Source: JANSWY01 sp965267245 (lineage in GTDB: Bacteria > Bacteroidota > Bacteroidia > Cytophagales > Cyclobacteriaceae). From it: a stretch of 64,000 bases of DNA. The notes under the pieces are model-generated. The model was not told where the DNA came from and did no database searches. It saw nothing but the letters and a program-made list of their open reading frames with translations. Every line of letters starts with the position of its first letter. Positions within the stretch are counted from its first letter, which is position 1. The stretch is from positions 930,001 through 994,000 of the forward strand of contig OZ253939.1 in the NCBI GenBank assembly GCA_965267245.1, written 5' to 3'. A program made the position numbers and the translations under genes. Below, piece after piece: positions 45,735 to 54,544 of this stretch.

Positions 45735-47683
45735 GCGGCGCGCTTAAAAGCTAGTTTAAAGGTAGTTCCTTTTCCTACACAAGATCTAGCTGTAATATTC
45801 CCATCCATTTTCTCCACCAAAGCTTTTGTCAGGGTGATTCCAAGTCCAGTACCTTTTTCAGTTGAATTATTGATCTCCTGCCCTGTAATGGACCCATCTA
45901 GCAGTTTATCGATATCTTCTTGCATCATACCTACTCCCTCATCGGTAATTAAAATTTCTACCTGTTCATCATATTCTACCACTGATAGATTAATGGATCT
46001 ACCCATCTCAGTGAATTTAAGAGCATTGCTCAACAAATTTCTTATTGCTATCTCCAAAAATGCCTGATCGCCAATGATTTTATATGTTTCATCAAGTTGG
46101 GTATTGATAACAATCGATTTGGCGTCTGAAATCACTTTGAGCTGACTTGTTACTTTATTGATTACCGGATTCACCTCCATTTCTTCCAGTTTATGATTGA
46201 GCTGATCGGTTTGCGCCAATGCCCATTTCAAAAGGTTATCCAGCATATCTCTCACATTGGCTGAACTGTCACGAAGCGTTACCAGATATTCTTTTAATTG
46301 TGACTTATCGATTAAATCAAAGTTGTCAGTCAGACTTTGAGTAATGAGATGGAATGAAGATAACGGGCTTTTCAGATCGTGGCTGATGATAGAGAACAAT
46401 CGATCCTTCGTTTGATTGATTTTTGCCAACTCACTGTTCTTCTCTTTCAGCAATTTGCTAAGTTTAGATTTATTCAAATACCGACTGTAAATAAGAGCGG
46501 CAATTATGATTACTGCCAATGCCAGAAATATGAGCATCTGACGTATAATGGATTCTCGGGCAGCCTGGAGGTCCTTTATTTCACTTTCTGCTTGAAGTTT
46601 GTTGATTTCAGCCTCCTTCTGCTCAGATTGATACTTTTCTTCCAGTTCAATCAATTTGGAATTTTGCACAATTGAGTCAGCTGAGTCTTTTAGGATATAC
46701 GCTTCATTGAGCAATTCAAACGCGAGCTCGTGATCATTCCTTAATGCCGCGTTAGAGGCCCTGCTTTTTTCAATTTTCCAAAGAAGAGGAAAACCTTTGA
46801 TTTCTTCAGAATATAAATAGAGACTGTCCAGATAAAGATCTGAACTATCTATTTCACCAATTCTTTGATAAGCAATTGATAAATTCAATCCCGCATTGAG
46901 AAGTGACCTTATATCTCCAAGTTCTTTCTTTAATCTAAAAGCTAACCTGGTGTAATCAATTGACTTTCTGTTATCTCCAAGACTCAAAAGGTTATGCCCT
47001 AGAGAAGTATAGGTGGAAGCAAGTTCCCTTTTACTTGGTATAGTATCCAGGTGCTTTAGGTTCATTTCCAGAAAATAAACAGCAGAATCATACTTAGCTT
47101 TTTCTGTGTAAACCCGAACAATGTTTCTAATTGTCGTGGAGAGCTTGTGATATTGGCCGAACGCTATTTTTTGCTCATAGGCTTTATTGAAATATACCAG
47201 TGCTTCTTCAAAATTTTTAAGATCAAACATGATCAACCCCAGGTTATTATAGGAAGAAGTAACCGAAGGGTCATTCAACTCTTCTCTGATATTCAGTGCT
47301 TTTCTATGGTATTCATAGGATCGGTCTAAATGCATCATGAAATTATAACAGACTCCAACGTTGTTATAATTCTTCGCAATAGACTTACGATCTCCTAAAT
47401 TGGTTGAATCAAGCTGGGCGTTAGATCTTAAGTAATTTGAAATTGCCGAATCATAGACCGATTTATAGAAGTATGCATTTCCCAAAAGTCGGTAAACCTC
47501 ACCTGGAGTTAGGTGCTCAATTAATGGTGATTTTGATGAGAATAAAACAATTGCAGAGTCAGGATCAGAGCTAACGAATTTATTGAGTTCACTTATTGAC
47601 TGAGAATAAGATAAACTGGAAATTATGATTAGTGCGAGTAATATATAATTCTTCCGAAATCTAGCTGGGATCATTCTCAACAA
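45731..47683 (-). CDS. TPR-containing sensor histidine kinase
   Basis: 650 residues. Signal sequence 1-27, then TPR repeats (about 40-350; LGNAYFYKSVYDSAISNYLRS, NNLGLIMFDLKNFEEALVYF), a coiled segment, one membrane helix (383-403) and the kinase core with H435 (IISHDLKSPLSSF), N-box IAIRNLLSNALKF, G1 DEGVG and G2 GTGLG. Periplasmic TPR sensor of the kind common in Bacteroidota. Partner is the LuxR-type regulator next to it. Confidence 0.93.
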   Translation of the reverse strand: MLRMIPARFRKNYILLALIIISSLSYSQSISELNKFVSSDPDSAIVLFSSKSPLIEHLTPGEVYRLLGNAYFYKSVYDSAISNYLRSNAQLDSTNLGDRKSIAKNYNNVGVCYNFMMHLDRSYEYHRKALNIREELNDPSVTSSYNNLGLIMFDLKNFEEALVYFNKAYEQKIAFGQYHKLSTTIRNIVRVYTEKAKYDSAVYFLEMNLKHLDTIPSKRELASTYTSLGHNLLSLGDNRKSIDYTRLAFRLKKELGDIRSLLNAGLNLSIAYQRIGEIDSSDLYLDSLYLYSEEIKGFPLLWKIEKSRASNAALRNDHELAFELLNEAYILKDSADSIVQNSKLIELEEKYQSEQKEAEINKLQAESEIKDLQAARESIIRQMLIFLALAVIIIAALIYSRYLNKSKLSKLLKEKNSELAKINQTKDRLFSIISHDLKSPLSSFHLITQSLTDNFDLIDKSQLKEYLVTLRDSSANVRDMLDNLLKWALAQTDQLNHKLEEMEVNPVINKVTSQLKVISDAKSIVINTQLDETYKIIGDQAFLEIAIRNLLSNALKFTEMGRSINLSVVEYDEQVEILITDEGVGMMQEDIDKLLDGSITGQEINNSTEKGTGLGITLTKALVEKMDGNITARSCVGKGTTFKLAFKRAA

Positions 47684-47820
47684 ATAAAACGACTATGTAT
47701 AAAATTTGAAATCTAATTCACTAATATTTTTCAATTTGTAAGCTCCTTCACGTCTCTCCGTTATTTGCAATTAGGGCAGTTATAGATTAAATTTAAGAAT
47801 ACTAAAAACTTGTGTCAGAC

Positions 47821-48300
47821 ATGAAACAAATTAGACTTTGGGCACTATCAATTGTACTTATCCAGATGTTTTTTTCATGCACTGAGAAAGACGATCAAAT
47901 AGCTCCTGTAAACAGTTCACTTGTTGGTACCTGGATAGATTCGGTGAGTGTATTGGATGGTTATTATGTAAATACGCTTGAGATTGATAATTCTGGTGCA
48001 TTCCTGGATAAATCAGATGCTTTTGGCGTTTATCCCGGTCAGACATCAAGCCAATTGTCAGGGTATTTTGTTAGAACAGGTAAATTTCAAACAGAATCAA
48101 ACAGAATAGGTTTTCTCGTTGAAAAAGTAGTATCCTGGGATAGCTTTTTCGGAGGTGAACCAGAAACAACAATTGAATCATATACTATATTTGAGAACTG
48201 TACCTTTGATGTGAGGGATGATTTATTAGAATTAAGATACACCACATACCCTGCAGATGCCCCTGAACAAACCATAAGGGTATATAAGAAACATCTTTAG
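47821..48300 (+). CDS. Small hypothetical lipoprotein
   Basis: 159 residues from ATG 47821 (the GTG at 47812 is less likely). Lipobox FFSC with C20. The rest is beta-rich with the opening LVGTWIDSVSVLDGYY, reminiscent of lipocalin-like lipoproteins of Bacteroidota. No catalytic motif. Alone between divergent and convergent genes. Confidence 0.65.
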   Translation: MKQIRLWALSIVLIQMFFSCTEKDDQIAPVNSSLVGTWIDSVSVLDGYYVNTLEIDNSGAFLDKSDAFGVYPGQTSSQLSGYFVRTGKFQTESNRIGFLVEKVVSWDSFFGGEPETTIESYTIFENCTFDVRDDLLELRYTTYPADAPEQTIRVYKKHL

Positions 48301-48329
48301 TTATACTAGTATTAAATAATAATGTAAAT

Positions 48330-49241
48330 CTACAATTTGAACAAAGTCTGTAGCAACCCCATATTTTCCCCTTTCTTCTTCACGATTAAAACAGGTACAT
48401 CAGCATCAGAATAGATCATTTTCTCGGCAAATGAACCTAGCAGGATTGCTGATGAACTGGTTCTACCCCTTGAGCCAAGGATGATCAGGTCGCATCTTTT
48501 TTGAATGGCATACCTGAGTACAATATCCATTTTTGAATCAGATTCTTTCACATAGAAAACTCCTTTAAAATCACTTCCATCCAAACTATCCTTAGCAAGA
48601 AACTTCTTGTAATCGTTTTCTGCGTGCCCCTTCATTATCTCACTCATTTCCTCGAAAGTCTTACCCAATTTTGAATAACCGAAAGGCACATCATAAACAT
48701 TCAGCACATCAACAGCTGTATTTTCATTGGCAATGGATTTTGCAGCCAACAACGCCAATTTAGAATGTTCAGAATAATCAACAGGAACCAGTATCTGATG
48801 CAATGATGGGACCATATATTGCGTGATAAACAAAATAGAAGCAGGACTTTTTCGGGCAATATGGCTGGAAACAATTCCAGATCCCTTGAGAGATCGCTTC
48901 CTTCCCATCACGATAAGGTCAATTTCCTTTACAGATGACAATTCCAAAATTGTGTCAGTTGGGGAATTCTCCTGAATATTAATTTCAGTTTTTGCTTCAT
49001 CAAAACCATAACTATCAATTGATTTTTGCAATTCTTCACGTAGATCATCCATCGCCAATTCTGAAGCACGTTTCAAATCAGCGTCTTCAATTTCATTATC
49101 GATGTTCTTAATCACGTGTAGGAATAGGATCTCCTCTATACCAAAATGCTTGTAATATTTTGACATGTACTCAAGAATGAATCCATCCATGATTGTGAAA
49201 TCAAGGGCTATAAGTGCTTTGCTGAATCTAGGTGACTCCAT
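48330..49241 (-). CDS. Tandem UspA universal stress protein
   Basis: 303 residues in two UspA domains of about 145 residues. The second keeps the ATP-binding loop G-x2-G-x9-G(S) (GSRGRTSSSAILLGSFAE). The first has GRKRSLKGSGIVSSH, which only partly fits. Tandem USPs of this size are typical in Bacteroidota. Divergent from the TonB receptor gene. Cytoplasmic stress protein, precise role unknown. Confidence 0.92.
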   Translation of the reverse strand: MESPRFSKALIALDFTIMDGFILEYMSKYYKHFGIEEILFLHVIKNIDNEIEDADLKRASELAMDDLREELQKSIDSYGFDEAKTEINIQENSPTDTILELSSVKEIDLIVMGRKRSLKGSGIVSSHIARKSPASILFITQYMVPSLHQILVPVDYSEHSKLALLAAKSIANENTAVDVLNVYDVPFGYSKLGKTFEEMSEIMKGHAENDYKKFLAKDSLDGSDFKGVFYVKESDSKMDIVLRYAIQKRCDLIILGSRGRTSSSAILLGSFAEKMIYSDADVPVLIVKKKGENMGLLQTLFKL

Positions 49242-49386
49242 AAATCAATAAATGCTTTAGATTTTGGGAATAAATTATCAAATATTTCGGGGATTAATCA
49301 ATTATCCACTGACATTTATCAATTTCATTGAAAATCCACGGAAAATTCTCATTAACTTTTATAGAGTATTAGCACTATGAACTCTC

Positions 49387-51489
49387 ATGCAACAATTCAA
49401 ACCTAAATTGTATTGGTTTGCTATTTCCTTATTGGGTATTTTATCCGCACAAGTAAACGCACAATCATCCAGGGAACCAGAAACTGACTTGTTCGATCTT
49501 AGTCTAAACGATCTGGCTAAAGTAAAGGTCACTACTCCTTCCAAGAAATCTGAAGTATTGATGGGTTCTGTCTCATCTGTTGCCACCATAAATGGGGAAG
49601 ATATTAAAAAAGCAGGCTGCAGATCTATCCCTGAGGCGTTGAGATTATTACCAGGTGTGCAGGTGAGGGAAATGAGTCCTGGCAATTACGATGTACATAT
49701 TGAAGGGATGGACAATCTTCTCCCATTGGGTCAGCAACTTACAATCTCCAATAATGCACTTACATTGGTGATGATTGACAACAGGCCGGTATATAATCAT
49801 TTTCATGGTGGAACATTTTGGGAAACACTCCCAATAGGCATTGAAGACATTGACAGAATTGAGCTAGTTAAAGGACCTAACTCGGCGCTATATGGTCCAA
49901 ATGCAGTGGCTGGTGTGATCAATATAATCACAAAACTCAATAACAAGCAAGAGTCCTCAAACGGATCCGGAACTTTGGAATTAGCAGGAAATGGTTACCA
50001 AAGGCTCTCAATTTACAAAGACTCCAAAATAAATGATAATTGGTTTGTCGGCATGTCTGGAAATGCCTACAACGAACAAAGATTTACGGATCTCTACTTT
50101 ACTGACTCCAGAGGATATATTCCCAGGGATTCCTTAAGATTTTTGAGTGGGTCAGGCAGAGACCGATACCCCCACCCTGATTTATCCTTAAGAAAGTATG
50201 GTGGGAATGTATTTGCAAGGTATGAGTCTGGTCAGAATACTTTTCTGATTTCAGGAGGTATGCAAGATTCAGAATCACAAAAACCCTATGTTTATAATCA
50301 ACAATCACCACTCTCCACCAATAGAAGCAATAGCCAATACCTTGCAGTTGATGGCACCCTTGGAAATCAATTTTTCACAAACCTGTCCTACCAAAGAGGT
50401 AAACAAGAAACCGAAGGAATCTCAGGTTGGGAATATGAATATAATGTCATAGACGCAGCAGCTGATTATTTCGTGGATATGGAAGGCCTTGAGATCAGGC
50501 CGGGAGTTAATTTCAGACTTGCTGTGTTTAATGACAAAAAAGCGGTTGAATTATTTGGTACTGACCGTGCATTTTTGGGTCAAAGGAGGATGATTACAAC
50601 GATCTCCCCACACCTAAGATTAGAAAAGTCTTTTGGTGGGACAAAGTTTGTGGCGGCTGGAAGTGTGGACCTATTCAATACACCCAATCAGAAACCATTT
50701 AACTATCAATTTGGGGTGCTTCAGAGGTTGTCAAAATCGATGGTCATCAGAATGAGTGCCTCCAATAGTTACCAGGGTTCATTTGTTTTAAATTCCTATT
50801 ACGAACAAATATTTGATTTCGGTCCTTTACAGGTAATTCAAATAGGGAATCAAAACTTAAAGTTGCTGAATTCTCGGGAGTTTGAACTTGGATTGCGATT
50901 TAATCCTGGAGATCAACTATTGTTAGAGCTTGAAGCCCATTCAAGATACATGAAAGATTTTTCTTTGCTAATGAACACTGTTAACACACCTTCAGTTTTT
51001 CAAATTGAATACCAAAACATCCCTCTACTTGCACACCAAATTGCAGCTACACTCAATGCCCAGTGGCAGTTTAACCCAAATTTATATGTAAAAGGTTACC
51101 TCACTATTCAGGAAACTGAACTTCAACATGCTGCAGCAACAAATGATAATTACCAGGATTCACAATTACAAACTAATCGAGCTCATGCTGTTTCTCCAGT
51201 AGTCTTTGGTGGAACATATGGAGTATGGAGATTCAACAAATTGTTTTCTCTATCCTCACAGTTCTATTTTTTTGGCAAACAAAAAATCACTGAGGAACAA
51301 ACCACAAGCTTTACCCCTGTTACTTTACGGGATCAGGAATTATATTCCGTAAAGTTAATAGCTCATTTATCTGATGAGGCTGTATTTTCTATTGGTGCGA
51401 GAAATTTATTTTCAGGAGACGAACCACAGTTCCTGGGGATGGACCCAATCGACAAAAGAATTATTCTTGGCTTTTCTGTAAACTTCTAG
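49387..51489 (+). CDS. TonB-dependent outer-membrane receptor
   Basis: 700 residues. Signal peptide 1-26 (QVNAQ). Plug domain about 50-190 (GCRSIPEALRLLPGVQVRE; LVMIDNRPVYN; IDRIELVKGPNSALYGPNAVAGVINIITK), then a beta-barrel ending in RIILGFSVNF with terminal Phe. No N-terminal carboxypeptidase-like domain. It belongs with iron uptake genes next door, so a siderophore or heme substrate is plausible. GATTAATC occurs 87 bases before the ATG. The last 29 bases overlap the end of the convergent Cys-rich gene. Confidence 0.92.
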   Translation: MQQFKPKLYWFAISLLGILSAQVNAQSSREPETDLFDLSLNDLAKVKVTTPSKKSEVLMGSVSSVATINGEDIKKAGCRSIPEALRLLPGVQVREMSPGNYDVHIEGMDNLLPLGQQLTISNNALTLVMIDNRPVYNHFHGGTFWETLPIGIEDIDRIELVKGPNSALYGPNAVAGVINIITKLNNKQESSNGSGTLELAGNGYQRLSIYKDSKINDNWFVGMSGNAYNEQRFTDLYFTDSRGYIPRDSLRFLSGSGRDRYPHPDLSLRKYGGNVFARYESGQNTFLISGGMQDSESQKPYVYNQQSPLSTNRSNSQYLAVDGTLGNQFFTNLSYQRGKQETEGISGWEYEYNVIDAAADYFVDMEGLEIRPGVNFRLAVFNDKKAVELFGTDRAFLGQRRMITTISPHLRLEKSFGGTKFVAAGSVDLFNTPNQKPFNYQFGVLQRLSKSMVIRMSASNSYQGSFVLNSYYEQIFDFGPLQVIQIGNQNLKLLNSREFELGLRFNPGDQLLLELEAHSRYMKDFSLLMNTVNTPSVFQIEYQNIPLLAHQIAATLNAQWQFNPNLYVKGYLTIQETELQHAAATNDNYQDSQLQTNRAHAVSPVVFGGTYGVWRFNKLFSLSSQFYFFGKQKITEEQTTSFTPVTLRDQELYSVKLIAHLSDEAVFSIGARNLFSGDEPQFLGMDPIDKRIILGFSVNF

Positions 51490-51622
51490 GAGTTTCTTTT
51501 TGCAAGGCATTCACATTACATTTCTCACAGCCAGCTCCCCCACTCCCTGATTTAGAAAGCGTTTTGTAAATGAAGAAAGCCGCTCCAAGAAATAATACAC
51601 CAACAATGATCAACTGAACCAT
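51461..51622 (-). CDS. FeoB-associated Cys-rich membrane protein
   Basis: 53 residues from ATG 51622. One membrane helix (about 3-19), then the Cys-rich motif GCEKCNV. Small proteins like this follow feoB in many bacteria and are thought to assist the FeoB transporter. The start lies 13 bases inside the end of feoB, and the end overlaps the convergent receptor gene. A longer frame starting at 51697 is a shadow of the upstream start. Confidence 0.85.
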   Translation of the reverse strand: MVQLIIVGVLFLGAAFFIYKTLSKSGSGGAGCEKCNVNALQKETPRSLQKSQE

Positions 51623-53532
51623 AATACCATGTTGTATCCTATAAAAGCACCCAAATAAGCCAATACAGATAGATATCCCAATTGTACTAACGGCCATTTC
51701 CAGGATTTAGTTTCCCTCTTCACTATTGCCAATGTACTCATGCATTGCATTGCGAAAGCATAAAAAATCATCAAAGAGATACCAGTGGCCAGGCCATACA
51801 CTTTCTCCCCTGTCACAGGATGAATTTCATTGCGCATGCGAGTCAATAATTGATCGGAAGTCTCGTCTGCACCATCAATGCTATAAATAGTAGCCATGGT
51901 ACCCACAAAAACTTCTCTTGCCGCAAAAGACGTGATAAGTGAAATGCCAATTTTCCAGTCATACCCTAATGGAGTAATCGCTGGTTCGATGGCTTTTCCC
52001 ATGATTCCAATAAAGGATTCATCTAACTCAACTTTGGCAAGTACTTCATCCTCCTTAGTATCCAGAGAATCTGGTCCATAAGACCCCAGCACCCAAAGTA
52101 TAATTGAGATGGCCACAATGATCTTTCCGGCTTCAAACACGAATACCTTAACTTTCTCCAACAATGTAAGCCCTACATTACGAAGCTGAGGCATTTTGTA
52201 TAAGGGCATTTCCATGATCAGGAAACTCTTTGCCCCAGGTTTAATGATCCATTTAAAAAGAATCGCCACCAGCAAGGCTGCCGCGGTTCCTAAAATATAC
52301 ATGCACAGCAACACTAATCCCTGAACGTTAATGACATCCCACAAATACGTTTCAGGAACTGTAAGTGCTATCATCAAAGTGTATACGGGCAAACGCGCTG
52401 AACAACTGATCAAAGGTGTTACAAGAATAGTTATAAGTCGGTCCTTCGGCTGGTCAATAGACCGGGTTGACATGATTGCCGGGACAGCACAAGCTGCTCC
52501 TGAAATAATGGGAACCACGCTCTTTCCACTTAATCCAAATGGACGCATCAATCTGTCCATGATAAACACCACCCTTGTCATGTATCCTGTTTCCTCCAGA
52601 ATAGTTAGGAAAAGGAACAAAAGAGCTATTTGTGGAATAAAAATGATCACACCTCCTAAACCAGGTATGAGTCCATCAGCAATTAAATCCGTGAGAATAC
52701 CTGAGGGCAAAATACTTTTCACCCAATTGGCGGCTGCCACAAACCCTACATCAATGAGATCCATCGGCCAGTTGGCAAACTCAAAAATTGCCTGAAATAT
52801 GATGAAAAGAATGAAAGTAAATACAATAAATCCCCAAACCTTGTGTGTGAATACACTATCAAGCTTACGCGATATATTGGTTAGCCTGGTATTATCACTA
52901 TTTCTCTTTGCACTGAATTTTAACAAGTTGGAGATCTTCTTAAAACGCTCAGATGTCTCATAGGAATAAGAAGCTCCATTCATTGGAAAATTTTTCCTCT
53001 CTTCCTTGCTGATGAAGGGCTGCCACACCTCAGGATTCCTGTATTGATGGATCGCTTCCTTTAACTTATTGGTTTCTGCTTTATTGCGCGCATTTAATTT
53101 TAAGACTGGTAATCCGCCTAATAATTCACTTAACTTATCAGCATCTATAGCAAAACCCTCCTTCTCTGCCACATCGATCATATTTAAGACCAGCAGGACG
53201 GGCAGATTCATGTCATAAATTTGGGTAAAAAGGAGAAGATTACGTTCCAGGTTTGAAGCATCTGCCACAACAACGATCAAATCCAGATCATGACCATTGT
53301 TCAGGTAATTCTTAACAATTAGTTCATCTTCTGATTTGGCTTGTAAACTGTAGGTTCCGGGTAAGTCTACCAGTTTTACCTGATCATTTTCCCAATTATA
53401 ACTTCCGATCTTCTTATCAACGGTGACACCTGGATAGTTGCCTACTTTTTGATTTAACCCGGTAAGTAAATTGAATATTGTTGTTTTTCCAGCATTTGGA
53501 TTGCCTACTAATGCAATGTGCTTAACTCCCAT
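51610..53532 (-). CDS. feoB: Ferrous iron transport protein B
   Basis: 640 residues. N-terminal G domain: GNPNAGKTT (10-18), VGNYPGVTVDKK, DLPGTYSL, NMIDVAEK. Then a GDI-like helical region and the Gate-containing membrane domain (FIPQIALLFLFLTILEETGYMTRVVF; CSARLPVYTLMIAL; SFAAREVFVGTM). Iron is taken up in the ferrous form through the inner membrane. The ATG overlaps the feoA TAA by one base (TAATG). Confidence 0.97.
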   Translation of the reverse strand: MGVKHIALVGNPNAGKTTIFNLLTGLNQKVGNYPGVTVDKKIGSYNWENDQVKLVDLPGTYSLQAKSEDELIVKNYLNNGHDLDLIVVVADASNLERNLLLFTQIYDMNLPVLLVLNMIDVAEKEGFAIDADKLSELLGGLPVLKLNARNKAETNKLKEAIHQYRNPEVWQPFISKEERKNFPMNGASYSYETSERFKKISNLLKFSAKRNSDNTRLTNISRKLDSVFTHKVWGFIVFTFILFIIFQAIFEFANWPMDLIDVGFVAAANWVKSILPSGILTDLIADGLIPGLGGVIIFIPQIALLFLFLTILEETGYMTRVVFIMDRLMRPFGLSGKSVVPIISGAACAVPAIMSTRSIDQPKDRLITILVTPLISCSARLPVYTLMIALTVPETYLWDVINVQGLVLLCMYILGTAAALLVAILFKWIIKPGAKSFLIMEMPLYKMPQLRNVGLTLLEKVKVFVFEAGKIIVAISIILWVLGSYGPDSLDTKEDEVLAKVELDESFIGIMGKAIEPAITPLGYDWKIGISLITSFAAREVFVGTMATIYSIDGADETSDQLLTRMRNEIHPVTGEKVYGLATGISLMIFYAFAMQCMSTLAIVKRETKSWKWPLVQLGYLSVLAYLGAFIGYNMVLWFS

Positions 53533-53759
53533 TAATCTAACTCCTCTATCTCAATACTTGCAGCTTCCGATTTGCGTAACATGACAGTAGAATTCCCAAC
53601 ATTGACTGCCAAAGGATCTCCCAATGGAGCTCTGTATATCAACTTTACAGTACTGTCCGGAACAAATCCCATTTCATAAAATTTATCTGTCAGGGTATCT
53701 GCCTGAACAGATTTAATCTTCATATTCCTATTAGGTTTCGCGTCTGCTAAAGTCTTCAA
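53532..53759 (-). CDS. feoA: Ferrous iron transport protein A
   Basis: 75 residues, a single SH3-like FeoA domain (TLTDKFYEMGFVPDSTVKLIYRAPLGDPLAVNVGNSTVMLRKSEA). It is thought to contact the FeoB G domain. First gene of the feoAB operon; candidate metal-regulator boxes lie just upstream. Confidence 0.95.
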   Translation of the reverse strand: MKTLADAKPNRNMKIKSVQADTLTDKFYEMGFVPDSTVKLIYRAPLGDPLAVNVGNSTVMLRKSEAASIEIEELD

Positions 53760-53782
53760 AATACCTGTTTTACTATTTATAA

Positions 53783-53791
53783 TTAGTCTAA
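53783..53791 (-). promoter_or_regulatory. Candidate DtxR-type operator before feoA
   Basis: TTAGTCTAA is a perfect 9-base palindrome in the 101-base gap between feoA and the repressor gene. It overlaps GTCT-AAATA-AGAC. Too short for a firm assignment. Confidence 0.35.
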
Positions 53792-53860
53792 ATAAGACGA
53801 TTCAAAGATAGTATTTTCTAGTTTAGATATGATAATAACCTTATTTTATTTCGATGTGAT

Positions 53861-54514
53861 TTATATCAGCTCAACTAACAATTGGTCACAAGCAATAGTG
53901 CTCATAGAGATGCTTTCATTGTTATAAGCAACTTGTAAACTGCCATCAAAGGGTTCTACCAACTCGATTTTAATCTCTGTGCCCAGAGATAAATTACGTT
54001 TGTCCAAAAATGCCAGAAATTCCTTCGAAGAATTTTCTAGACCCACTAATGTGACCGTATCTCCAGGTTTATAAGTACTCAATGGTTGATATTTTTTCTT
54101 TGGCACATTACCATCTTTATCGGGTATGGGAGAACCATGTGGGTCATTTGTTGGGTGATCCAACAGCTCATCCATCCTATCAAAGAATTTTTGTGATTTG
54201 ATATGCTCAACCTGTTCAGCGATTTCATGAACTTCATCCCATCCGAAACCCATTTTATCTACTAAAAACATCTCTGTTAATCGATGTTTCCGAACAATCA
54301 AGGCTGCAATTTTTCTACCTTTCTCTGTTAGCTGAAGCGGTTTATATTTTTCATAATGAACCAATCCTTTTTCTTTCAGGTTTTTCATCATGGAATTGGT
54401 GGTTGGTTTGGATACTTCCAGCATCTTACTTAGTGTGGAAACATTTACCCCCGATGATTCGGAGGACAAATGATACAATGCCTTCAAATAATTTTCTTCG
54501 GTTTGTGATGCCAT
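53861..54514 (-). CDS. DtxR/MntR-family metal-dependent repressor
   Basis: 217 residues from ATG 54514 (an earlier TTG at 54538 is less likely). N-terminal winged helix (ASQTEENYLKALYHLSSE; VSTLSKMLEVSKPTTNSMMKNL), dimerisation/metal domain (EHIKSQKFFDRMDELLDHP), C-terminal FeoA/SH3-like domain (PGDTVTLVGLENS). Fe(II) or Mn(II) specificity cannot be told from sequence; the feo and TonB neighbours favour iron. Probably controls both flanking transport units. Confidence 0.93.
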   Translation of the reverse strand: MASQTEENYLKALYHLSSESSGVNVSTLSKMLEVSKPTTNSMMKNLKEKGLVHYEKYKPLQLTEKGRKIAALIVRKHRLTEMFLVDKMGFGWDEVHEIAEQVEHIKSQKFFDRMDELLDHPTNDPHGSPIPDKDGNVPKKKYQPLSTYKPGDTVTLVGLENSSKEFLAFLDKRNLSLGTEIKIELVEPFDGSLQVAYNNESISMSTIACDQLLVELI

Positions 54515-54544
54515 CCCATATTCAGTTAACACAGCCAAGATACG

